Positions 1 to 14,991 are shown, counted from the first letter of the stretch. The stretch is DNA of 64,000 bases from Rhipicephalus microplus (GCF_043290135.1 NC_134702.1:188078491-188142490); one strand, 5' to 3'. Notes: generated from the letters alone by a model not told the origin. Program-made: numbers and translations.

Positions 1-2943
1 GGAGTGCACGCTTTTCGTAGTGTGGTGTGAACAACAGTTGTGCCAGCTTCGTGTGATTGGGCAATGCTAGCCGCTTTGTGGTCAGCCAGCTTCGACAAAG
101 ACTGTATTGAGCAAGAAGCATGTGAACTTCGAATGTTCACGTCAATCTCGGGCACTTGCTAAGAATGTTGCCCACGCTGTGCGTTTACGGCTCTGGGCAT
201 TTTCGATGGTTTTGTGAACGAATGCATAGTTCATTTTATGCATGAGCAGGCAACGCTGGTCTACTCCTGCTGTTTGTCTTCACAATTACGAAGCAGTGCA
301 TCAAGTATAAGAAGAAGGAGCATTGGATATGCATGACTGAATTCCATGCTTATGCCTGTATGTTGCAATTAATTACACAATTAATTATAACCCAGAAGGG
401 GCTCTAGATGTGGACCTATTTACTACTAAGTGAGCAGGCTGGTACTTCTCTTTTAACTATTGGCGACAGTGGACCACGCATTCATGGGGCCAAAACACTG
501 AAAGGGCAAAGATGCATTGAGAATATGGGACTTGACATAACCTTATGCCAAGTTTTATTTCTCATATGTCAAGTACAGTTAAGCCTCGATATAATGAACT
601 TCTGTGTAATGAAATTTTCAATTTAACAAACTATTGAAGTTTTTATTACTTAGTGTCCGTGGAACACCACACACTTTCATACTGAAGGATTATTTGAACA
701 TTACAGTGCCACTTTCTGTGTAAAAATAAATTGTTTGGTATCTGTACTGTAATTGTAGACTGCACCTAAATTTCATGAAGTTTTATTGTAATGAAGGTTG
801 CCTTTTTTTACCAACCTTGTTATAAAAAGGTTTAACTATACCTATTCCACAGAGAATAAGACTTGTAAGATGGCACTGTTAGCATAACTGGCACAGCATT
901 GCCTGAAGAGCATAAAATAAGTGTACAACTGGGTGATATTCAAGAGTTCTCAAAGAGCAGCCATACATTATAATTATCGGAGAGCATACTCTCTGAAGAT
1001 TAGTTGATAGGTTAGTTTATAAGTGACCAATGGGTGGAGATTTTTTTTATTGACGTTTTGTCGACTGCAGTCTGTTAGTGCGTAGTTGCCCACCTGAAAG
1101 TACACATTCATATTTTCAAGTAGGTAAAGTCACTAGGTTGAGGACTTGTTTCCTTCAAAAAGCAGTGTAGTCAGTATTTATTGAACACGTTTGGGTCAAT
1201 GCAGAGCAGATACCCTTGAAAGTTCACCGCGTGGGATCTTCGCTACAGAGCATTTGTTGATCTTGCATGTTTCTTTTTGCTTACCAACACTCCGCTCACA
1301 AAACAACCTTTACGGTATTCCTCAAGTGTTGCTGAAAACATTATTGCGTGCCCATGTGATGCGTCAAGAGCACCTTGACAGTTGTCGAGTAAGAGTGGTC
1401 AAAAAGGTTGCCACTCACTCAGGTGTTTTTAGGAAGATGGTATCATTAGGGATCGTAAACTCTGTCCCATGTTGGTTGACACTGCACAGCGTTGGTCTGC
1501 ACTAGTTTTTGTGAGAATCATGTGGGCTTTGAGAAGGCTGTACAGTTTCTGCCGTCTGGTGCTTGAAAGAAGACATGCACAGTTAGGCTCAAGTTGGGCA
1601 CAGAAGTAACTCTAAGAGCTGAGACAGAGACGCTTCCAATTCACGTTGTGGAGGCAATCCCTGGTTTTATTTAGACTCGGATGTTGTTGTCATGTGGCTT
1701 GTACAGCTTTTGCAAGGTGTAGAAGCTGCATTGCCTGCACTGAACTTCAAGCGAGCAAAGTGTCTGGTGGGGTCGCTTTCACTTGCCAGTGTTACTCAAG
1801 ACAGTTATCTCACCAGCTGAAGTGATATTCAGAGTCAGCAGTGACACACACACAAACACAAAATGAAGAGTACAAATAGTGAGGAGTTTTTCATGAAACG
1901 AGGCTGTGATGTTTCATAAGTGGCATTCTGTCTTTGTTATTTTAGTTACCTTTTTTTTAAGACTTGGGTGGCTGGCTGTTTCAGTGTGTTTAAGGTCTTG
2001 CTGTGGAGCAGTGAAGGTGTGTTTGCAGGGCCCTGCAGTTGCATGTAGTCTCATTTAAGGCAGTTGTGACGATATTATTTCATCAACACAAAACATTTAG
2101 TGATAGTTCCATTTGCCTGGGGTCTTGAGTTCCGTTCTGTAAAGTCTTCAAAGATATGCTGAGTCTGTGTGCGCACCAAAGGACACGGATGAAGGACAGC
2201 CGTGAGAAATGGTTTGTCGTCAGGTGCAGGGCCACACTTTTGTTGTCTGCTCCAGCCACACTGAGGCTACCGCTCTAAGAAGTGCGACAGCTTTTTGTTG
2301 ACTTGTGATGTGAGAAGGAGATGCCCTTCTGCCAAAGGAGTTATGTGCAAAAGACACTATGAAGGACCATATTCAGGATGTGTTTTTGTCACAGTGTGTC
2401 ATGTCCCCTCCCTGCCAGACTTGCATCTTCAACAACGGCCTAGCGTGCATCGAAGGACGAGTGTGTGCTGTGCCACGTGCTTCTTACCTCGGTGTTCATT
2501 CCCCCCATTTATTATCGCTCTTGTTGTCGCTGTTGTTGCTGCCATCATTCTCATCATCCATGCCATCGTCACGTAAAATCATGATCTGGCATTGTTTCGC
2601 ACAATGTGTCGTCACCTGGGTTTGCTAGTTGGTGTACGAAAGAGAAGTTGATTACCTCTTCCATTTATTTTGGAAAGAGAGAGAGAATGTGTTCTAATTT
2701 ATTGCATGGTTCTAGATTTTACATCTTTCTATGGCAAAAGGAGGCCTGCTCCTGTAGATATGCGTGAGTGGTGTGTGTCTGTGTGTGTGAAGTGCATGTG
2801 CTTGGTGTGGTGTTTGCTGTAATCTCTGCACGTGTTTTTGAGTCACCACAGAATGTTCTTCTCTTCTTAACAGTGAGTACACACATGTTCAACTTGTGGG
2901 CCATTATCACATACACATATTGCTACAGAGAGACAGATGAATG
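1..2943. other. Upstream stretch with no supported gene
   Basis: This A/T-rich stretch lies upstream of the spinster gene. All open frames are short, lack recognisable domains and look like chance. Short T runs and AATAAA-like strings occur (for example near 725), so part could be the 3' untranslated region of a gene to the left, but nothing in the sequence proves transcription. Confidence 0.5.
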
Positions 2944-3663
2944 TTGAAGGGACACTAAAGGCAACTATTAAGTCGACGTTGATTGTTGAAATAGTGGTCC
3001 AGAAACCTCGTAGTGTTACTTTTGTGCCAAGGTAAGGCCTATTTTGAAATAAAATCATGTTTAAGTGGTCCGCATTGGGTTAGCGCGCTTCAAATTACCC
3101 ACGTCAAGAAGTGGACCGACTCACATCACTGTTGCCGTGCACAACGTTGTCCGGCTTTACTGCGCTAGTAGCAGCAGACCGAAAGCAGCGGGAACCACAG
3201 CAGCAACAACGGCCATCGATCAATTTCCCGCCAATGGCTTCGAGATCGCAAACGTTCGTTTCAACTGCGCCCCGCTATATGGCACTACCTGTCCCGTGTA
3301 ACCACACGAACATTGAATTTTTGCACCACTCGCGCCATTCTCCATAGTAATGTCCGGTGGTTTTTTTTTTCTATGAATCAAACAAAAACAAACAAGCAGC
3401 ATTTTATTGCGTCTCTTGATGCACGGAAGGCTCTCTATTTAGCACAGTTAGATCAATTACTAGTGATTAATTGTAGGCGGTCCATCTGATATCATTGGGA
3501 TCATTTTGAAGATGTTCTACTGCGGCGCTCGTGTTCTTTTGCGTATACCTTAATTGCTCAGTAAGTAGGGCATTGTTGTTGATAATATTGTGGTTTTAGA
3601 TGTTGTCATACATTGAGCTTTCACTCTGACGTAAATTGTTATTTGACTTTAGTGTCCCTTTAA
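2944..3663. mobile_element. MITE with TTAA-type ends (family A)
   Basis: The left end reads AAGGGACACTAAAG from 2948, and its reverse complement CTTTAGTGTCCCTT closes the right end at 3646-3659. TTAA follows the right end (3660-3663) and a diverged TTGA precedes the left end (2944-2947). This suits a non-autonomous DNA transposon of about 710 bp using TTAA targets, as piggyBac-like elements do. The interior has no transposase. A related solo end (AAAGAGACACTAAAC) occurs near 50436. The superfamily is inferred from the target site alone. Confidence 0.65.
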
Positions 3664-6600
3664 CCACTGTTTTCCTCAAACAATGTTTTCTGAAGACAGC
3701 TGATATGTTTTATGTTTTGTCTTGGTCTCGTATTTCATAAGTATGTGCTGTTCTGGATCTCTGGTTTGTGCACCGTTTTGTGTCCAGGCGATTTCGTTGT
3801 GTGCTGTAAATTGGCCGCTTCCACTCTGTCAAGGCATTAGGCTGTCGTCACGTGCACATCCCACAGTGTTGCTTTCTGTGGGTCCTTCTATGTGTTTGTG
3901 TAAAGCTCTGTCTATAAATTGCAATGAGTATGGTCTTACTGAGAAAGTGACAGGCATAGCTTGTTTCAACCAATACAATTAAGGCCTTGAGATAAAAAAA
4001 TAAACCCTTCTTTGATGTCTAGAGAAGTCCCAGTTTTTGAGAAAAGTGTACGCAGGTCGTATGGATGTGGAAACATTGTTTTCATCTAAGTTTTGAAACA
4101 AAGCAGCAGCAACCTCAGAAGTGGGTTTTGTTAAGGCTTGCATAACCATGTGTATCAAAATTTGTTTGGCAAGCATTGCAAGAGCTTCACTGGTCCTTCT
4201 CTGTCAGCAGTAGTAATCCTAGTAGAAGCCAGTAGTTATCAATTCATCTTTTTCGAAGGAGGACCTACCAAAGTAGGATACGTGGTTGCCCCCAGTCCGT
4301 GAGATTTGCAAGTACTCGTAATTTTGTAAGGGTTTATACCTATGATGCTCTTGATGCTAGCAACATTCAGTACATTTGTGCCCTCATTTGTGCACAGTGT
4401 GCCAGCACACTGTGCGGAGTCTGCTTTTAGTGACACCTTTGGGGCATACTTGGAAAATAACAAGTTTGTAGCAGCGACCATGACTCTATCATGCGTGATG
4501 TACCTCGCAGTGAGCTTCTGTGGTGCGTGGATTTGTGCTGCCCGCCAAAACTGTACAGTGACGAATGTGTCTATTTTTTGTAACTGCTCCGACCGGAGCA
4601 GACGTGTTGTTTACGGTTGATTCCCCTCTCCTGTTCGCCAGGTTGACCAGTTGCGTATACCAAAGCACCACCTCTTGTCTTGTCCCGCTGTTCCGCCCTT
4701 CTGTCGGGAACTGTGATGTGGAGCCGGCTCACTGACGTGCCACGTGCTAGCGTAGTGTGCCGTCTCAGCAGCTTTTGTATTGTTGAATGTATATCAGAAT
4801 TAAAGTCGTATCTTTTATCCATGGCTACATTCGAGCACCGTTTGCATATTCTTTTAACAGTGAAAGCTGTTATGAGATCACAACAGCCCATCATGATGGC
4901 CAAGTTGTCTGCCATTGCCACCAGTGTCTGCAATTGTTAATAGTGCACAATGCGAAAGAATTCGGCAGATCCCAAGCCTTGTGCAAATATATGTAATGCG
5001 AAGCAGTCAGCGACGTCATGCATACGCCGTAATGTTTGCTTGTGTAATAAAACAAGGCAGTCATAGCACAAGCGCCATGAGCATGGCACATAAATCATGG
5101 TGTGCATGGCATGCATGTCATGATTTTCATTCATCACCTGTAATTTACGTTTGTCATACAGCCGTGCCATGCGTTACCAATTTCGGTAAGTATCCATTTA
5201 ACAAACCTGCCACGAGCACCCCGTGACGGTGTCATGTAAATCATGTGTACATGGCATGCACACCACAATTTGCGTCTTACAACCTGTCACCTATATTCAT
5301 CATACACTGTTTGTTACATTGTGGATTACCTTGCTGAAATGGGCAACTGTACCATACTTGAGCTAACACAGTACCACTGTTGAGTTCTGCGTTGAGCTCG
5401 TGTGCACAAAGGTCATAATAGGCCCTGTTCTGGAAAACATAGAGTTCAGGTTCTCCGTGGTCGAAGATGTCTTGAGGAAGAAAATGAAGCGTATACTAAC
5501 CGCAAAGGACTAGAGGGAGGACATTCAGCACGTGCTATACCTGTAAGATACTTGACATGTTTGGGAGTGATCACATGCATTAAACCATTCCCATCCAACT
5601 CAAGCAAGCGACTCTTGCTTAGTGCTGCCCAGCATTGAACCACTTAACAAGGCATAACGTCGTATTAATAAAAAAAAGACAGCCCTTACGAGGCGAGTGT
5701 TTCTACGAAAATATTGCTGGTGGAAACATTTCCTGAGCATTCACACCAGGATGCCTTAGAGTAATGGGCAGATTGTTTGATTATATATTTTGTATGATGC
5801 AAGCTTAATTCTGGCAAAGCAATATCCTGTACACATTGTGCCCAATTCAAGTATGGGCGTGAAAACAGGCTTAAATTCTGGCAAATGTGAATGTAAAAGC
5901 AGTTATTTGTGCTGGATAATGTTGTGGAGCCGGAAGTTCTTATTTGTGAAGCCCCTGTAGAGCTTAACAGAACCTCTAATGAAATAGCAGTAGTCGACAT
6001 GATTGATGACTAGGTAAGGCAAGTGCCAGCACGGGAAATTTCATTAACAGCAGTAAGCAGTGTAGTGACCAACTTTATATATTTTGTGAAATAACAAATG
6101 TTGCGAAGTTGCAAAATCTCTTAGTGCACCTTACTATTTGTTTAAAAATGTTTCTGTAATGACCAAAACTCGCACAGTAAACAACACCACTATTCATGTT
6201 AAAATGTGCACCAAGATATGGTATGGGCAGCAGAACTGTCTGTTAATTCAGGTGCGAAGGATTTGAAACAGCAGCCACATGGCAAGGTGCTGCATCACAA
6301 CATAAAATCTTTTCATGTACACTTCTGGCAGGCTGCATGCAGTGACATATTAATATGTCACTGCATTGTCACTGCACTAATTAGTATGTGCACCAGGGCA
6401 AGAAGCAAAGTTTCTGTGCAATGCACGTGATTCTTTGAACAATGTATCTGCAAACTTTTCTGGTGGCTTAACTGACATATGAACTTTTCCTTCATGCAAG
6501 TGATTTAATCAGACCACTGTAACAACAAAAGAAGCAAGGACAGTATACTTTACAAAAAAAGTGCTGAAGGGAGGTTGAGCAAATGAGGCATATGCGTAAA

Positions 6601-7569
6601 CATTAGAGGAAGAAATCTAAGACAGTAGCCCTGTTAATCACAAAAAAATCTGTGCCCAATTTATTCGAATGTGGTGAGTTGATGAAATTGCGAGAAAAAA
6701 AAATTCAGCTGGCTGAAAAGAAAAGAACTTAACAAAACAAATGCAAATATAATTCAGCTGAAAAAAGAAAACTTACCGAAACAAATGCAAACATAAAATA
6801 AAAGGACTGAAATAAACAGAAATGCGTGAGAGTGTGCACATATTACCACAAAAAAAGGGCAGAGTGAAAAAACTGAAAAATAAATATGCACAACAGGGGG
6901 TGATTGTAAAATCAAACTTGCAAGAAAACAAGTGCACACATTCACACAGCTAGATGTAGGTAGATGTATTTGGAATCACTTCGCAGTCAGCCGTGCTCTC
7001 CCAGGGAGTGTCGTACATAACATGATCTGTGCTACGAAGCAAGTTTTGAGTGGCACTAACAGCTATGTGTTGTACGTGTACTCTGCTTGAGAATTAAGTC
7101 ATGCAATATGTGTAGGCAGTGTTAGTGAAATAGGGTTCTTTCTTCATAAGCTGGCATATAAATTAAGCAGATAGCACGTGATCTAGTGTATTTGACAAAT
7201 TTTGCAATCAATTATTAAATTAATCACTGCTCTTAGGGTTGTTGAAAACATTGCACGTCTCCGAGAAAGTGATTGCAGAGCTGGAGGCTCCGGAACGGAA
7301 TGCACAAATTTTTGTCTTGTGTGGGGGGAGCGTGCGCAGGAATCGATGGTTACCACTACAGTCTTGAGAAGAAAAAAGAACTTGAGGTAGCACATTCAAC
7401 AAAACAAACCAGAGGCTCTTTTTCAAATATTTTACAAAAAGTACAAAACCTGTTGATTCGCGTTAGCATACTATTTTACGGCTGAAATTTTTATTTCAGA
7501 CTTATCAGCCAGAAGCTCTGAATATTTAGAAAAAATGAATCATAATTTTTTTGTTTTAACAAACATTGA
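3664..7569. other. Upstream stretch with no supported gene
   Basis: About 3.9 kb between the MITE and the spinster leader. No open frame has a domain I recognise. The 6540-6900 part is strongly A-rich on the + strand. Enhancers could lie here, but I see no specific site. Confidence 0.45.
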
Positions 7570-7843
7570 TGATGATAATGGTTGTACGGTTACGTAGAGG
7601 CCACGGCTAGCCGAAGCCAACGTCAGCCACTTTGCGTTTGCTGGTTGCGGTAACAGCGGCGCGTATGCCCGTACATCACACACGGAATCGTACTCGCACA
7701 GCCTGCGGCTCGGTAGGTGCCGTTTGATTTGCGACGGAGTTGGACATGCAACCCATTAGAAGCGTTCAGCGGTTACAACGTGTGCACTCACGGCGTCAGT
7801 GAGTGCGAAGCGGACACGACAAGACAGAGGGAAGCCTGCTTCG
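7570..7843 (+). promoter_or_regulatory. Putative promoter and 5' leader of spinster
   Basis: From about 7590 the sequence becomes G/C-rich with frequent CpG, in contrast to the A/T-rich DNA before it, and it leads directly into exon 1. In the spinster frame a stop codon lies at 7757-7759, and no ATG follows until 7844. I see no convincing TATA box, so the transcription start cannot be placed. Calling this the promoter and leader is inference from position and composition. Confidence 0.45.
7746..7802 (+). promoter_or_regulatory. Upstream ORF of 18 codons in the spinster leader
   Basis: An ATG at 7746 opens a frame that ends with TGA at 7800-7802, 41 bases before the spinster ATG at 7844. It is in a different frame from the main ORF. 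If transcription starts upstream of 7746, scanning ribosomes would meet it first and it could lower spinster translation. The sequence shows the frame; any regulatory effect is inference. Confidence 0.4.
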
Positions 7844-8078
7844 ATGCTAGCGCTTCACCCTCGACGCTCGATGGAATCGCTTCCCCAGATGGATTTCCCT
7901 CCAGACCGCATCGTCGTTGGAGGCCCCAGAGACGACAACATCATCGAGCCGGCTTCACCCGCGACTGCGGCTCCTCCGGCCACGTCCGAAAGTCGGCAAC
8001 GTCTCGCCGACTATGCCTCCGTCGGAATACTGTTTTTCATCAACCTCATCAACTACATGGACAGGTACACGGTTGCCG
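7844..8078 (+). CDS. spin: Spinster-like lysosomal MFS transporter, exon 1 (N-terminus and first membrane helix)
   Basis: Spinster (Spns) proteins are 12-helix major facilitator transporters. Spns1 works in late endosomes and lysosomes as a proton-linked exporter of lysophospholipids; Spns2 exports sphingosine-1-phosphate. This exon gives 78 codons plus one base: a polar, proline-rich cytosolic tail (residues 1-55), then the first helix ending in the family signature NYMDRYTVAG (residues 70-79). The ATG at 7844 is the first in frame after the stop at 7757; the ATG at 7871 is an alternative start. The exon ends in a strong donor (G|GTGAGT). The split Gly codon is completed by the exon at 43971. 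Assignment to the family is firm; which Spns paralogue, and so the substrate, is not settled. Confidence 0.88.
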
Positions 8079-9848
8079 GTGAGTTTCTATTTTTCTTTTG
8101 CTAACTTCTCCCGCCTCCCAGTCAGTCTCTCGGTTTCTTCTTTTCCTCGAGTGGCTGGTCTTGCTCGGTATCGTAGTGTTTTTACGGGAGAAAAAAAAAA
8201 CGAAAACAAACAAACAGAACGTCGTTTTCTGTGTACCTGCGTTATACAACAACGGTATGCGTCGCATAGACTCGCGTGGTCACTGTGCTCAAATATATCT
8301 AACAGCGTTGCGGGAGCGCGCTTGAAAAGGCGTGAACTTCTCTTTCGAAGAAAGTTCGTACCGGCCTTCTCTGTCAGCTGTCCGAATCGCTCGTACGAAT
8401 GGCCCCCGAAAGACACCGCTGTGTTTGGTGTTATTTGTCGCGATATATTTGGTGAGCCCAATCCGCTGAACTCACTGCCGTAATCAGTTTTCGGCTGGTT
8501 GTTGTAGAAAAAAAAAACAAGTCAATTAAGGTAACTTTTTGTGCGTGCCAGGTGTAGAGCGAACTTATCCTGTCAACCTGCGGGGCGTGATCGACGGTCG
8601 CAGAACCAGCATGCGGATCAGTTACGTGCAGGAAATGCTGCAGGTTCACGTTAATGCGATCGCACCTTGTCTCTGCTTCGAATTTTGAAGGCATTGTTTT
8701 CTTACGGCCACCAACATGTGCGACGCCCGAAGTGGAACTGAAATAGACAGCAAGAAAAACAAAGTTAACCGATAATAAAATTGAAAATAAGAAAGAAGAC
8801 ATTGAACGGAAAGTAGCAACAACAAAATGTCAAGGAGAGAAATACGAAGCCGCAGCGAATGCGTCAAAGATTAAAAATGGAGGTTATAAAGTATCTTCAT
8901 TCGATATCAGAGCTCGAATGATTGAGCTGTCTGCCATTTCACGACGAAGACAACATAACTTGCGCGTCATACTACATACCAGAGCTCGTGATCACAAGCC
9001 GCACACAGCCGGCCTTCTATTTACACTTTTTATCTTTTAATTATCAATTGCTCGGATATTTAGCTGTTACTGTATCGTGTCGTTTTGACGCAGACTGCGC
9101 GTGTATCTTCAATGAGGTGTGCGGGCGAGGAAAAATAGCGGGGGAAACATCTTGTCCCTCACCTTTCTGGGGGATTTCGTATCGCGCGAAAAAAAAAGTG
9201 AAATATATATTTTGCGAAAGTTACGTTATTTTCGCGGTCATATTCGTTGGGAGGCGTTACTCGAACGAGTGGTGATCATTTAGTATTCGGTAATCATTTT
9301 TGAACTAACTAGTTCGAAAATCTGTCTAAGAGAAGAGAAGTAAATGAGTCAAGCTTAGCGGCTGAAAGGGGTTGCGGGTTCGATTCCGCCAAGTTCAAAA
9401 GCGCCCGTGTGGGGGTACTTTGAAATTGAGTGTACAGCACGCGATAATCCCCGTCGGTCAAGTCATACTTCCCCAATTTAGCTTCATAATATTTTTTTGT
9501 TGTTTTGGCTCGTAAAGCATTTTTTAAGAACTTTTGCCAATGCGTATGTCTTGTTGATTCAGTGACCACAATTGCCAGTAGGCAATTACATACATTTGGT
9601 TAGGTGCCCGTCTCATGGAGCTCAAAAACTTTGCCACTGATTTGTGCTTCTTTTTAAAATTCTGTTCATTCAAATTAAAATTGCATTGGTTTCATCCAAC
9701 ACGGGTAACATTTCTGACGGCTGTTTGTTGCATCTCGCGTGTTGTTCCACTGCTCACTTCGATTTTGAAGCGACAGTGAGCACAATCGTGGTATAAACAG
9801 CGATCGTTCATTGCTAGTGAAACGAACCTTTCTTGAAAGCCGTATCAG
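8079..9848. other. Start of intron 1, no gene seen
   Basis: Intronic DNA after the exon 1 donor. Several A and T homopolymers and short frames occur, but nothing has recognisable homology or repeated structure. A GGTTCGATTCC string near 9382-9392 resembles a tRNA B box but has no matching A box at the right distance. Confidence 0.5.
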
Positions 9849-10307
9849 ATGCCTTACCAACGCGAGTCGACAGGTTGGCCAATCGGTGATGCATTTGTCA
9901 GTACCCTGCGCTTCTGCATTTCTTCGTGGCAGAGCAAGCGTGCCGTAATGTTATTAGTTTCATCGTCTGATTTCTTCAAGAAGTGGATATTAATTGCACT
10001 GGAGAGAAAGATACGTAATATGCTATTAAATATAGATTTCTCTTATCAACTCTTGAATTAAAGCTCCAGCTATATTATTGTCTAGTTCATTCCCATCTAC
10101 ATTCCTGTCTTTTAATTTGGGGCACAAGTTCAAAAAGCAATATCGACAGGCTGTTAATTTTACAAAAAAGAGCTACATGGAAAATCCGCAACCTAGGCAA
10201 ACACGTACTTTTACATTTTTCGGCAAGCTTCAGATACGTACTGCCCACCAATTATACAATCCTAAAAAAAAACAGCTTATATGTCAGTGATGAAATAGGA
10301 AACACCG

Positions 10308-10601
10308 TTGGCAGTTTATATGTATCTTTGCTCCCCAAGCGACACTCCCCATGATCTACGCTTTGGCCGTTTTCGACCGCCTTTATTCAGGACAACTTAT
10401 GCGAAGCAAGCTGTATCGTATCAACTACGTTATCTGTTCCCCAAAAATGCTATCTCCGAGAACTTATCAAGCTTGATAACGTCGGGACACGCAGTTGCTC
10501 CAGTAACCGCAAGGTTAGATTCGTATCGTGCAGGGCTAACGTCGTCTATTTCATCCCTCTGTCGTGTGGTCGTGTCTATGTGGGCCAGATTCATCTTATA
10601 G
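10308..10601 (+). pseudogene. Possible C-terminal remnant of a CR1/L2-like LINE ORF
   Basis: The translated frame contains RTTYAKQAVSYQLRYLFPK followed by a short polar tail. This resembles the end of CR1/L2/jockey-type reverse transcriptase ORFs, which often finish with an R-T-x-Y-x-K-x-S-x-x-x-x-x-P-x-x-W motif. No catalytic reverse transcriptase motif is nearby, so it would be a heavily 5'-truncated copy. The call rests on one short motif. Confidence 0.3.
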
Positions 10602-12251
10602 GGAGCATTAATTTTCCTTGCAGGGAAGACCCCTAACGCACCTGTCCACGCACTGCGCTGAGTGCCAGTGCGTTGCGAAAGCGCCACTCTTACCGCGAGA
10701 ATACGCTCGAGGTCTATTGCTTTCACCTGCACTTCGACACTCGTTTCACGAGTTCAATATGTCAGCACCGGCACTGCAGTGTTCGTTTCGAAAAAGTGCA
10801 GCTGTTGTGCAAGGCTCGTTCACGAATTCCCTGCTCGTGAGGTAGTACCAAGTCCGTGAAGCACAACATGGCTGCAGCGGACGACACAACCGATTGCATT
10901 CGGGTCCGTTTTAGCGACGTGCAACAAGTGTGACAGTGAACATTTTCCGACAGACACATGCCAAGCAACGTAAGCGGCGGTATCTTTTACAAATCACAGC
11001 CTCCACAACCCTCGACACAGCCGACGACTATGTATAGGGCTTGCACGACATCTGCACCATCGTACTCGTTTTCGTGTCCCGTCGCTGCTGCACTTGCTGA
11101 AACGGCACCTGCACGAACACAACACCCTGAGGAAACCCCCTCAGGGAAACGATGGGGGCGACACCACCTCGAAGTTCCCGCACCAGCTCGACACGACGTC
11201 CTAGGTTGTGGCGTCTACGCAATCGCTTACCACTAAAAAGGATTTACCTTCAGTGCTAAAGGACGCAATTAGGTCTTAACCTGTGCGACTTTCAGAAAAT
11301 AACAATTGTGGCCGAAATACGCCAGGGGACTCCGATTTTTGTGACGTCCTGTTGGCATTCTCGTGCCAAGATTTCAGCGTTCAATTCAAAAGTGAAATTT
11401 AGACTTTAGGTGTTTTCTATAGTAATGAATCCATGCCGTAAAATAATGACAATACAATTTTGAAAACAAGATTTAAGGGCATGAACTGATTTATTGTTGT
11501 TCCACCATTGTCAGCTGGACCTACTATACAAGCCGGTGCGTTAGCCCCAGAGTATCGAATTAGCAATTTTGACACACACACACACACACAAATTCACTTT
11601 ACTCTGAGGAACAAACCTGTGGAAGGCCCACGTCGAGCAGTCCCTCCAAGCGGATCAAATGCCGGGCCGAAGTGCGCGGCGCCCTTCTGGTGTAAGTAGT
11701 ATGCGCACGTTAAACTTCGTTTTCCCCAAATCGCGTTTTCTGTAAATTTTGCAACTTCAATGTACCTTTTCTCAAAAATGATTGAACTGATTTCGATGAA
11801 ACTGCGAGTGCGTGAGCTACAAGTTAAAAACAAACTGAACTAAAGAAATCGCCGATTTCATGAAAAGTGAAGCTGCAAAATTTACACAGCAATACACACC
11901 CTCGTCGGCGTTGTGCAAGCAGTAGTTTTATTTTTTTTTTACAAAAGCTTCATGGAAAATGTAATATATTTTTGAGTTCAAAAGTAACCCATGCGTCTCT
12001 ACAACAACACGGCTGAATATGGTTACATTCCTTTCGTTAGGAGCAGAGAAAAGGTACATTAAATAAGTGAACCCCCTTTATAATTTGGGAGTGGACCATA
12101 GAAAGAATAAGCAACCTAGGCATAAGAAAGGGTGTCACTTGATACCCAGTGGCATTTTTTTTTTGTGAGCACGTAAACTCTTATGCAAATACTTGTAGTC
12201 GTTTCTAAGATATTGCGCTAAAACTGGTGTATACCATTTACCGGGGTTAAA
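10602..12251. other. Intron 1 stretch without supported feature
   Basis: The part at 10650-11230 is noticeably G/C-rich with several short open frames on both strands, none with a recognisable domain. An ATG at 10868 opens a short CpG-rich frame ending within 25 codons. A short CA run lies at 11573-11589. The origin of this material is unknown. Confidence 0.4.
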
Positions 12252-12534
12252 GATATCATAGTCGAAATCAAGAAGAGGAAATGGACATAGGCCGGGCATG
12301 AAGCGCGTAGGCAGGATAGCCGCAGGTTCTTAAGGACTTCTTCTCTGAGAATTGATTGGATTCTCAGTGAAGGCAAACGTGTTGTGGGGAGACAGAAAGC
12401 TAGGTGCACAGATGAAATTAAGAAGTTTGTAGGTATGAAATGGCAGGAGCATGCACAGGACCGAGTTGATCACTGGTGAAACATGGGAGAAGCCTCTGTC
12501 CTGGATTGGAGGTAGTCAGGCTGATGATGATGAA
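12252..12534 (+). pseudogene. RTE-like LINE 3' end (truncated)
   Basis: One frame, interrupted by TAG and TGA codons, reads as the C-terminal tail of RTE/BovB-type ORF2: a KRKW-x-x-AGH motif, then a WILSEGKRVVGRQKARCTDE segment, then MKWQEHAQDR. The element ends in a short (TGA)n run, as expected for RTE tails, which commonly end in simple repeats. Everything 5' of this, including endonuclease and catalytic reverse transcriptase, is missing. The in-frame stops show it is an old dead copy. Confidence 0.75.
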
Positions 12535-14534
<2,000 letters not shown>

Positions 14535-14559
14535 ACAGGCAACAATGCCAAGGAATGTA

Positions 14560-14705
14560 TGGGGAAGTTATTAGACCAATTGTAATGTAAATGTGAAGAA
14601 AGAAAAGTGGGTGAAATTATAACTTGCCGTTAGGAGGAACCAAACCTGCGACCTTCGAATAACGCGTTCGATGCTCTGCCACTGAGCTACTACGGCGGCT
14701 ATCCC
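14560..14705 (-). mobile_element. tRNA-derived SINE, minus strand
   Basis: Read on the minus strand, the segment begins with a tRNA-like head with an A box (GTAGCTCAGTGGCAGAGC) and a B box (GGTCGCAGGTTTGGTTCC), followed by a body containing ATAATTTCACCCACTTTTC. The predicted anticodon loop lacks the usual U33, the acceptor ends pair poorly and the body continues, so this is a SINE rather than a tRNA gene. It lies head-to-head with the Ruka copy that follows. Confidence 0.7.
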
Positions 14706-14753
14706 CCCCAGCCACTTTATTGAGTTTATGTGAATTTAAACGTGGGAGTAGAG

Positions 14754-14977
14754 GCCCCGCCGCGGTGGTCTAGTGGCTAAGGCACTCGGCTGCTGACCCG
14801 CAGGTCGCGGGTTCGAATCCCGGCTGCATTTCCGATGGAGGCGGAAATGTTGTAGGCCCGTGTGCTCAGATTTGGGTGCACGTTAAAGAACCCCAGGTGG
14901 TCGAAATTTCCGGAGCCCTCCACTACGGCGTCTCTCATAATCACATGGTGGTTTTGGGACGTTAAACCCCACAAATC
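14754..14977 (+). mobile_element. Ruka SINE with 15-bp target duplication
   Basis: The tRNA-like head has A box TGGTCTAGTGGCTAAGGC and B box GGTTCGAATCC. The Ruka body follows, containing GTGCACGTTAAAGAACCCC and ending near GGGACGTTAAACCCC. The element is bounded by a perfect direct repeat AACGTGGGAGTAGAG at 14739-14753 and 14978-14992. A short internal deletion follows the B box relative to other copies here. The intact duplication and low divergence suggest a relatively recent insertion by LINE machinery. Confidence 0.93.
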
Positions 14978-14991
14978 AACGTGGGAGTAGA

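Noticed and set aside
2295..2628. Possible small membrane peptide with a Val/Ile/Leu-rich tail
   Set aside because: The hydrophobic tail comes from a TTGTTGTCGCTGTTG-like repeat read in two frames; there is no other support.
9362..9400. B-box-like GGGTTCGATTCC near 9382
   Set aside because: No A box at the expected distance and no SINE body; likely chance or an unrecognisable relic.
10868..10935. ATG-started CpG-rich frame resembling the start of a gene
   Set aside because: It ends within 25 codons, and no donor site or downstream exon with family resemblance is visible.
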